From Kiritimatiellales bacterium (GTDB lineage Bacteria; Verrucomicrobiota; Kiritimatiellia; Kiritimatiellales; Pontiellaceae), in contig DAOUQA010000134.1 of assembly GCA_030625905.1 (NCBI GenBank), positions 1 through 5,830 of the forward strand: DNA of 5,830 nucleotides, given 5' to 3'. Numbering within the stretch: the first letter of the stretch is position 1; the number at the start of each line of letters is the position of its first letter. Positions 1-4,930 of this stretch are shown one piece after another. Made by a program: the position numbers and the translations under genes. The notes beneath the pieces are model-generated. The model saw only the letters and a list, made by a program, of their open reading frames with translations, did no database searches and was not told the DNA's origin.

Positions 1-110
1 TCGATGATATCTCCCGCCAATATGGTGTGAGCAAGAGCGATATCATGCGCCTAAACGATATTTCCGAAGTCAAGGAAGGGCAGCGCCTGCGCATTCCGAT
101 CGCGGAGTAA
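1..110 (+). CDS. LysM-domain protein, C-terminal fragment
   Basis: The reading frame is open from the left edge (first full codon at position 3) to a TAA at 108-110 and gives 35 residues, so only the end of the protein is visible. The visible part is most of one LysM repeat: a helix-loop-helix containing YGVSKSDIMRLNDI, then EVKEGQRLRIP, which matches the usual LysM ending (xxLxxGQxLxIP). LysM domains bind the N-acetylglucosamine of peptidoglycan, so the protein is probably exported and cell-wall associated. The repeat sits at the extreme C-terminus, with only IAE after it. The stop lies 19 bases before the ftsW start, which suggests co-transcription and a role in wall synthesis or division. 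Whether the missing part is a peptidase, amidase or only more LysM repeats cannot be seen. Confidence 0.85.
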   Translation, partial: DDISRQYGVSKSDIMRLNDISEVKEGQRLRIPIAE

Positions 111-129
111 ATCTGGGACCCGGGTATCA

Positions 130-1257
130 ATGCGTAGGACCATTTCCCTCTTTATTGCCATCGTATTGATACTCGTGACACTTGGTATTGTGATACTGGC
201 CAGTGCCAGTTCCGCCGAGTACGATGATTCGACCCATTTCGTCAAGCGTCAGCTGTATTGGCTGGCGCTTTCCTTTTGCATGGCCTGCGTGGCTGCCCGC
301 TTTGATTATCGCTTCTATCAAAAACTGGCCATTCCATCTGCGGTGGTGTCGGTGCTGTTGTTGATTCTGGTGCGCATCCCCGGTATTGGACACAACATTA
401 ACGGTAGTTGGCGATGGCTGCGCATCGGGTCGCTGACCTTCCAGCCTTCGGAGATCGCCAAGCTTGCCATGATCATGCTCTTTGCCTGGTGGCTTGCGCG
501 GAACCAGCGGCGGATCGACGAACTCAAGCGCGGCATTTTGATTCCTTTCGGCATGCTTGCCTGTTTTGCCTTTCTGCTCATTGTCGAGCCGGATTTCGGC
601 ACGACCATGCTGGTATCGTTCGTGGCCGTATTCATGATGTTTATCGGAGGGGTGGCCGTGGGGCCGCTATTGCTCACCGGCCTTTGCGGACTGCTGGGTG
701 TTGTATTCCTTATTTTCCAGAATCCTGAGCGCATGAGTCGCATCCTGGCGTTTCTCGATCCACAGAAATACGAGCTGGAGAAGGCTTGGCAGTTGACCAA
801 CTCGTTGCGTGCATTTGCCAGCGGCAACCTGTTTGGGGTTGGTTTCGGAAACAGCATGCAGAAATTCCACTATCTGCCCGAGGCGCATACCGACTTTATC
901 TTTCCAATCATCGGGGAGGAACTTGGTCTGGTCACCACCTTGTTGGTGTTGTTGATGTATGTCATTCTTTTTGTTTGCGGGTTGAGGATTGCCTTCAATG
1001 CCCGCGACGACTTTGGCCGATTCCTTGCGTTTGGCATCACGCTGATGATCACAATGCAGGCATTGATCAACTTTGCGGTCGTCACCGGATGTGTGCCCAC
1101 CAAGGGGTTGGCGCTGCCGTTTATCAGCTATGGCGGATCGAGCTTGCTGGTTTCCTGCATAATGGTGGGTATATTGCTGAATATTGCGCATGCCGGAGCG
1201 CGTGCACCCTCCGCGATATCGCGCAACCTGTTCAAGGATCGGGCGAGGAAAGTATAG
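130..1257 (+). CDS. ftsW: FtsW, septal peptidoglycan glycosyltransferase (SEDS family)
   Basis: This 375-residue polytopic membrane protein of the SEDS family polymerises lipid II into glycan strands at the division septum, normally together with a class B PBP (FtsI). Seen: a short basic N-terminus (MRR), a first membrane helix at about 5-25 and roughly ten helices in all. Family motifs are PSEIAK (106-111), EPDFGT (153-158), PEAHTDFIF (250-258) and KGLALPFISYGGSS (325-338). D255 in the HTDFIF motif, in the large extracytoplasmic loop, corresponds to the acidic residue considered catalytic in SEDS enzymes. PEAHTDFIF followed by IGEELG, and KGLxLPFISYGG, favour FtsW over RodA. The usual SGG of the loop before D255 reads SGN (231-233), a mild deviation. 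The ATG start directly precedes the basic stretch and helix 1. No strong Shine-Dalgarno is visible (only GGGACCCGGG upstream), so translation may depend partly on the LysM gene 19 bases upstream. Length is normal for a compact FtsW. Confidence 0.95.
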   Translation: MRRTISLFIAIVLILVTLGIVILASASSAEYDDSTHFVKRQLYWLALSFCMACVAARFDYRFYQKLAIPSAVVSVLLLILVRIPGIGHNINGSWRWLRIGSLTFQPSEIAKLAMIMLFAWWLARNQRRIDELKRGILIPFGMLACFAFLLIVEPDFGTTMLVSFVAVFMMFIGGVAVGPLLLTGLCGLLGVVFLIFQNPERMSRILAFLDPQKYELEKAWQLTNSLRAFASGNLFGVGFGNSMQKFHYLPEAHTDFIFPIIGEELGLVTTLLVLLMYVILFVCGLRIAFNARDDFGRFLAFGITLMITMQALINFAVVTGCVPTKGLALPFISYGGSSLLVSCIMVGILLNIAHAGARAPSAISRNLFKDRARKV

Positions 1258-1271
1258 ACGAGGAATAAACC

Positions 1272-2117
1272 ATGCCCAACGAATACGAACTGCTGGATAG
1301 CGGCCACGGGAAAAAACTGGAACGTTTTGGCGATATGGTGCTGGAGCGCCCGTGCGCGCAGGCGGTGTGGACTCCGAAAAATCCCGGTCTTTGGGAAAGC
1401 GCTACGGCCCGCTTCGATCGCGCAGGCGGTCACAACTGGCAAGGGCGCGGCCAACTCTCCAAGGCCTGGAACGTTGAAATCGGTGGAGTGCTAATGAAGC
1501 TTTCGGCAACCGATTTCGGTCACCTTGGCGTATTCCCCGAAACACGCGCGCTATGGGAGTGGATACGCACGACGCTTCTAGCCGAAAAATCAAGGCGCCA
1601 CCGCGATCTGAAATTTCTCAACCTCTTTGCCTATTCCGGCGGGGCGACGCTCGCTGCCGCGCAGGCCGGGGCGCACTGCTGCCACCTTGATGCCTCCAAG
1701 GGTATGGTTGATTGGGCGCGCGAAAATGCCCAGCTCAACCATCTCCAGAATGCGCCGATCCGCTGGATCGTCGACGATGTGATCAAGTTTCTCCGCCGCG
1801 AAGTGAAACGCGGAAACCAATACGATGCTGTCCTGCTCGATCCGCCCTCCTTTGGGCGCGGAAAGAAAGGAGAACTCTACAAAATTGAAGAGAGCCTGAT
1901 GACCACGCTCGATCTCGTGCATCAAGTCCTCTCCGCCGATCCCTGCTTTGTCCTGCTCACCTCCCACACGCCCGGGTTTTCACCGATCGTGCTTAGCAAC
2001 CTGCTGCGGCAATACAACGCGGGTGGAACCATCGAACATGGTGAAATGCTCCTGGCCGGTGCAGCCGAAGTGATGGATCTTCCAAACGGGAATTGGGCAC
2101 GTTGGATCAATGGATAA
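1272..2117 (+). CDS. Class I SAM-dependent methyltransferase, RlmI/RlmK-like
   Basis: This 281-residue protein resembles the SAM-methyltransferase domain of the large-subunit rRNA cytosine/guanine methyltransferases (RlmI/RlmK group, COG1092-like). Seen: a lead-in FGHLGVFPET (82-91) typical of the family, Rossmann motif I as LNLFAYSGG (116-124) for SAM binding, an acidic ribose-binding end of strand 2 in HLDASKG (138-144), VDDV (167-170), and catalytic motif IV DPPSFGRG (190-197). Known of the family: such enzymes methylate a base in 23S rRNA. Odd: the N-terminal PUA domain of E. coli RlmI is absent; the first 80 residues are short and divergent, so the exact target cannot be named. The start is supported by GAGGA at 1260-1264, 7 bases before the ATG. 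The 14-base gap from ftsW suggests one transcript. The downstream pseudouridine synthase and infA support a role in rRNA maturation. Confidence 0.85.
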   Translation: MPNEYELLDSGHGKKLERFGDMVLERPCAQAVWTPKNPGLWESATARFDRAGGHNWQGRGQLSKAWNVEIGGVLMKLSATDFGHLGVFPETRALWEWIRTTLLAEKSRRHRDLKFLNLFAYSGGATLAAAQAGAHCCHLDASKGMVDWARENAQLNHLQNAPIRWIVDDVIKFLRREVKRGNQYDAVLLDPPSFGRGKKGELYKIEESLMTTLDLVHQVLSADPCFVLLTSHTPGFSPIVLSNLLRQYNAGGTIEHGEMLLAGAAEVMDLPNGNWARWING

Positions 2118-2121
2118 TGTG

Positions 2122-2194
2122 TCTCACACGAAGGCACAGAGGCACGGAGGAAATCAAAACCGAACTCTTTGTGGCTTCGTGCCTTTGTGTGAGA
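2122..2194. repeat. Palindromic intergenic repeat made of 8-bp units
   Basis: This palindrome fills most of the 90-base gap between the methyltransferase and the pseudouridine synthase. The left arm (2122-2150) and right arm (2166-2194) pair over 29 positions: 22 Watson-Crick, 5 G-T (2130, 2139, 2146, 2147, 2150) and 2 mismatches (2138, 2142), with a 15-base loop. Each arm is itself three contiguous 8-mers: CACGAAGG, CACAGAGG, CACGGAGG on the left (2127-2150) and CTTTGTGG, CTTCGTGC, CTTTGTGT on the right (2167-2190). The outer ends are TCTCACAC and GTGTGAGA. I recall similar CACGAAGGCACGAAG-type intergenic repeats in several environmental bacterial phyla, but could not check. There is no T-tract, so it is not a canonical terminator, although transcribed RNA should fold strongly. 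Confidence 0.85.
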
Positions 2195-2207
2195 AAGATC
2201 TGATAAA

Positions 2208-2903
2208 ATGAGCGAAATCAAATATGTAGCTTCAGGGCTTACCCCACTCATCCTCCATGCGGACAACCATCTGCTGGCGGTCAACAAGCCGACGGGCTTG
2301 CTTTCGCAGGATAGTGGTACCGGTCTGCGGAACATGGAGGACTGGGCGCGCGAGTGGGTGCGGGTCGATAAGAATAAGCCCGGAAGCGTTTTCCTGAACG
2401 CGGTGCATCGGATCGACAAGGCCGTCAGCGGCGTCGTTCTTTTTGCCCGTACCAGCAAGGCGCTCTCGCGCCTCAACGAAGATATCCGCAAACGCAACTG
2501 CAAAAAGATCTACCATACGCTGGTTGAAAGAACGCCCGAAAAATCGTCCGACGAACTAGTCCACTGGCTTACGCACGAGCACCATCGCGCCGAGGTTTGC
2601 AAAGAGGGCGACAAAGGTGCGCAGCGCGCCGTCCTGCGCTACCGGACACTCAAGCAGCTTGGCAATCTGACCCTGCTCGAAGTCGACCTCGAAACCGGCC
2701 GCTACCACCAGATCCGCGCGCAGCTTGCTGGCATCGGATGTCCGATTGCGGGCGATGAAAAATATGGAGCCAAGCTTGTGTCGGGGGAAAAGGATATCGC
2801 GTTGCATCATGCCCAGCTGGGAATCACCCATCCCACATCCCGCGAATCGGTCGTTATAAAAGCCCCTTATCCATGCGACTCGGAGTGGTGGGTGCGATTG
2901 TAG
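2208..2903 (+). CDS. RluA-family RNA pseudouridine synthase
   Basis: This 231-residue enzyme isomerises uridine to pseudouridine in rRNA or tRNA. Seen: the N-terminal strand HADNHLLAVNKPTGLLSQ (17-34), motif II HRIDKAVSGVVLFARTSKA (67-85) with catalytic Asp at residue 70, motif III region ETGRYHQIRAQLA (162-174), and GDEKYG (182-187) with the terminal HHAQLGITHP. All are hallmarks of the RluA/RluD/TruC family. No S4 RNA-binding domain precedes the catalytic domain, as in the small TruC- and RluA-type members, so the target base cannot be assigned. The ATG is preceded by only a loose purine-rich stretch (GAGAAAG at 2191-2197), whose first bases belong to the palindromic repeat upstream. It lies on the same strand as the methyltransferase before it and infA after it; a hairpin with a T-run follows its stop, so the unit probably ends here. 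Confidence 0.93.
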   Translation: MSEIKYVASGLTPLILHADNHLLAVNKPTGLLSQDSGTGLRNMEDWAREWVRVDKNKPGSVFLNAVHRIDKAVSGVVLFARTSKALSRLNEDIRKRNCKKIYHTLVERTPEKSSDELVHWLTHEHHRAEVCKEGDKGAQRAVLRYRTLKQLGNLTLLEVDLETGRYHQIRAQLAGIGCPIAGDEKYGAKLVSGEKDIALHHAQLGITHPTSRESVVIKAPYPCDSEWWVRL

Positions 2904-2928
2904 GGCGCGAATGGTCATAGCTTAGGTT

Positions 2929-2950
2929 AACGGTTGCAAAGCCGTTTTTT
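2929..2950 (+). terminator. Likely intrinsic terminator after the pseudouridine synthase gene
   Basis: AACGGT (2929-2934) pairs with GCCGTT (2941-2946), five Watson-Crick pairs plus one T-G pair, around a 6-base loop, and runs directly into T's (2945-2950). The stem is short, so termination may be partial. It lies 25 bases after the stop codon of the upstream gene and overlaps the putative -35 box for infA. Confidence 0.5.
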
Positions 2951-2961
2951 CCGTGTAGCAT
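2934..2961 (+). promoter_or_regulatory. Putative sigma70-type promoter for infA
   Basis: TTGCAA (2934-2939) as -35 and TAGCAT (2956-2961) as -10 are separated by 16 bases. A start of transcription near 2968 would leave a leader of about 26 bases carrying the strong Shine-Dalgarno AAGGGG (2980-2985), 8 bases before the infA ATG. This is a pattern match only; no expression data. Confidence 0.4.
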
Positions 2962-2993
2962 GATCCCTTTGTAGTTTTTAAGGGGAACAGGTA

Positions 2994-3215
2994 ATGGCTA
3001 AAGAAGAATCAATCGAGGCGGAAGGCGTAGTGAAAAAAGTGCTTCCGGCAACCATGTACCGGGTCGAGTTGGAAAACGGGCACGAAATTCTGGCGCACAT
3101 TTCCGGCAAGATGCGCAAACATTTCATCCGTATCGCCGTGGGCGATCGGGTAACCGTTGATATCTCTCCCTACGATCTGGAAAAAGGGCGCATCACCTTC
3201 CGCCACCGGAACTAA
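2994..3215 (+). CDS. infA: Translation initiation factor IF-1
   Basis: This 73-residue protein is of normal length for IF-1 (72-73). It is a single OB-fold that occupies the A site of the 30S subunit and helps IF-2 and IF-3 place the initiator tRNA. Seen: the start MAKEESIEAEG and the strongly conserved core MYRVELENGHEILAHISGK (residues 19-37), then MRKHFIRIAVGD, PYDLEKGRITFR and a basic end RHRN. These align residue by residue with E. coli IF-1 as I remember it. The start is fixed by the conserved MAKE N-terminus and by AAGGGG 8 bases upstream. It appears to have its own promoter, separating it from the rRNA-modification genes. It is followed by a long palindromic repeat, not by the ribosomal-protein genes that often neighbour infA in other bacteria. 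Confidence 0.98.
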   Translation: MAKEESIEAEGVVKKVLPATMYRVELENGHEILAHISGKMRKHFIRIAVGDRVTVDISPYDLEKGRITFRHRN

Positions 3216-3224
3216 AAAGATTAA

Positions 3225-3300
3225 AACCACGAATTATCCGAATTTGCACAAATCCAAATCTCAGGTGTTGAATTCGAGTTGATTCGAATCATTCGTGGTT
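3225..3300. repeat. Long imperfect palindrome in the infA-transporter gap
   Basis: This palindrome occupies 76 of the 114 bases between infA and the transporter gene. The left arm 3225-3257 and right arm 3268-3300 are complementary at 25 of 33 positions around a 10-base loop. The outer ten bases (AACCACGAAT / ATTCGTGGTT) and an inner CGAAT/ATTCG pair are exact. The arms show a loose 9-10 bp internal periodicity (CCACGAATT, ATCCGAATT, then a drifted GCACAAATC). I recall ATTCGTGGTT-ended intergenic repeats from many bacterial genomes, but a genome search was not possible. No run of T's follows, so it is not a standard terminator. It is a different sequence family from the repeat at 2122-2194. 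Confidence 0.75.
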
Positions 3301-3329
3301 AATTCTTAAGTTTTACGGAGAGGTGAGGT

Positions 3330-4868
3330 ATGGCGAAGCGGAGCGTCTGGGGCAGCAAAGTCGGTTTCCTACTGGCCGCCATAGGATCGGCGGTCGGGCT
3401 GGGCAATATCTGGCGCTTTGGCTACATGGCCTACGAAAACGGCGGCGGTGCATTTCTGGTTCCCTATGCGGTAGCTTTGGTATTGGCCGGCATTCCGCTG
3501 ATGATCCTCGAATACGCCCTCGGGCATCGCGAGAAAGCCTCTCCCCCTCTCGCCTTTGCCCGCGTTTCCCGCAAGTGGGAAACCATTGGCTGGTGGATGC
3601 CGGTTATCGCCTTCTTCGGCATCACCCTCTTCTACGCTGCCGTCATTGGCTGGTGCATGAACTATTTCGTTTTTTCGTTTACCCAGGCATGGGGGGCTGA
3701 TACCGGCGCGTTTTTCATGGACACCTTCCTGCAGGTGTCGGACTCGCCATTCAATCTTGGAGGGATTCGCTGGCCCATTCTTGGCGGAACCGTATTGACG
3801 TGGGGGATCAGCTGGGCCATCTGCTATCGCGAGGTCAACCATGGCATTGAAAAAGCCAGCATGGTCTTCATGCCGCTACTCGTTGTCCTTACACTGGTTC
3901 TGGTGGGTTGGTCGTTGCAACTTGATGGCGCGTGGGAGGCCATTAAGACGCATTATCTATCCGCGGAGTGGGGAAAGATCAATCCACTAACGGCCAGCGG
4001 CAGCAAGGTGTGGGTGGCGGCGTTCGGGCAGATTTTTTTCACCCTTTCGCTGGGCTTCGGCATCATGATTACCTATGCCAGCTACCTGCCGAAAAAAACC
4101 GACATTGTCGGAAACGCGCTCATTACCTCCGTGCTCAACTGTCTCTACTCCTTTATTACCGGCTTTGCTGTTTTCGGAACGATTGGCTTCATGGCGGCGT
4201 CCAAGGGCGTGCCGTTCGATGAAGCCATCACCGGCGGTCCGGGGCTGGCGTTCGTCGTCTATCCCGAGGCCATCAACCAGTTGCCTGCTGGGCAAACGAT
4301 TTTTGGCCTGCTGTTTTTTCTTATGCTCATTATGGCCGGGCTATCCTCCGCCATCTCGCTGGTCGAGGCCTTTTGCTGTTCACTGATCGACAAGTTTAGC
4401 TTCAGCCGAAAGAAAACCGTAACCGTCGTCTGCCTGATCGGCCTGCTCGGCAGTACCATTTTCACCACCCGCGCCGGGCTTCATATTCTCGACATCGTTG
4501 ACCACTTTGTAAACAACTATGGCCTCGTTACCGGCGGCATCGTCGAATGCCTGCTGGTGGGGTGGGTGCTCAAGGCTGTCGTGGCTCGTCGTCACGTCGA
4601 TCAAGCGGGCGGATTGAAACTTTTCCGGCTTTGGGATGTTCTGGTTCGCTTCGTTACGCCGGCCATTTTGATCGTCGTGATTGGCTTTGCGCTCTACAGC
4701 GAATTCAGCGGGAACTATGAAGACTACTCCACCCAGGCATTGCTTTGTTTTGGAGTGGGTTGGCTGGTGGCCGCCTTCGTCATTTCCTTCGTCCTGATGC
4801 GCTATCCGTGGAGCGGGGCGAAGCTCGATCATGAGCACGAGCCGGAAGAAGACCATCTTTTAGTGTAG
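3330..4868 (+). CDS. Sodium-dependent amino-acid transporter, NSS (SNF/LeuT) family
   Basis: This 512-residue inner-membrane symporter has about 12 predicted helices and should take up an amino acid with Na+. Seen: TM1 GSAVGLGNIWRF (19-30) with the unwound stretch and N26 of the Na1 site; ENGGGAFLVPY (36-46) of TM1-TM2; TM3 Y102, matching the substrate-binding Tyr108 of LeuT; TM6 GQIFFTLSLGFG (233-244); TM8 AGLSSAIS (336-343) with S339/S340 at the Na2 site. G23 sits where monoamine transporters have Asp, which points to an amino-acid substrate. TM7 reads LITSVLNCLYSFITGF (264-279), with Ser at 274 where LeuT has Glu290; this resembles chloride-dependent eukaryotic members. Bacterial members often have 11 helices, but TM12 (about 470-490) is present here. 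The tail is acidic and His-rich (DHEHEPEEDH). GGAG/GAGG at 3317-3323 supports the ATG. It appears monocistronic. The specific substrate cannot be read from sequence. Confidence 0.94.
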   Translation: MAKRSVWGSKVGFLLAAIGSAVGLGNIWRFGYMAYENGGGAFLVPYAVALVLAGIPLMILEYALGHREKASPPLAFARVSRKWETIGWWMPVIAFFGITLFYAAVIGWCMNYFVFSFTQAWGADTGAFFMDTFLQVSDSPFNLGGIRWPILGGTVLTWGISWAICYREVNHGIEKASMVFMPLLVVLTLVLVGWSLQLDGAWEAIKTHYLSAEWGKINPLTASGSKVWVAAFGQIFFTLSLGFGIMITYASYLPKKTDIVGNALITSVLNCLYSFITGFAVFGTIGFMAASKGVPFDEAITGGPGLAFVVYPEAINQLPAGQTIFGLLFFLMLIMAGLSSAISLVEAFCCSLIDKFSFSRKKTVTVVCLIGLLGSTIFTTRAGLHILDIVDHFVNNYGLVTGGIVECLLVGWVLKAVVARRHVDQAGGLKLFRLWDVLVRFVTPAILIVVIGFALYSEFSGNYEDYSTQALLCFGVGWLVAAFVISFVLMRYPWSGAKLDHEHEPEEDHLLV

Positions 4869-4907
4869 AACGAGCGCCCCGCTCGTTTGTGCAAGCGAGA
4901 CGCTTGC
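4869..4907. repeat. Two tandem GC hairpins between convergent genes
   Basis: Hairpin 1 starts directly after the transporter stop codon: AACGAGCG (4869-4876) and CGCTCGTT (4880-4887), a perfect 8-bp stem with loop CCC. Hairpin 2 follows three bases later: GCAAGCG (4891-4897) and CGCTTGC (4901-4907), a perfect 7-bp stem with loop AGA. They sit in the 62-base gap between the convergent transporter and Wzz-like genes, so they could act as a bidirectional transcription barrier, but neither strand has a proper T-tract. The text (CGAGCGCCCCGCTCG, GCAAGCGAGACGCTTGC) resembles dispersed intergenic repeats I recall from Verrucomicrobia-type genomes. Terminator or repeat: both roles are possible. Confidence 0.65.
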
Positions 4908-4930
4908 GCTACGTTAGCCTGATTTAATCC

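Noticed and set aside
318..857. Minus-strand open frame of 179 codons inside ftsW
   Set aside because: It is antisense to an unmistakable FtsW and its translation shows no domain, motif or plausible start context.
2127..2190. CRISPR-like or direct-repeat array
   Set aside because: The 8-bp units are contiguous with no spacers, and the two sets are inverted relative to each other, so this is a palindromic repeat and not a CRISPR array.
1922..2503. Minus-strand open frame of 193 codons across the repeat at 2122-2194
   Set aside because: It runs through the methyltransferase end, the palindrome and the pseudouridine synthase start. Its middle is just translated repeat, a common annotation artefact of such elements.
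3279..3305. Sigma70-like promoter for the transporter (TTGATT ... TAATTC)
   Set aside because: The spacer is only 15 bases and both boxes lie within or at the edge of the palindrome; the match is too weak to call.
4380..4856. Minus-strand open frame of 158 codons at the transporter 3' end
   Set aside because: It is the complement of membrane-helix codons of the NSS transporter and shows no recognisable protein features.
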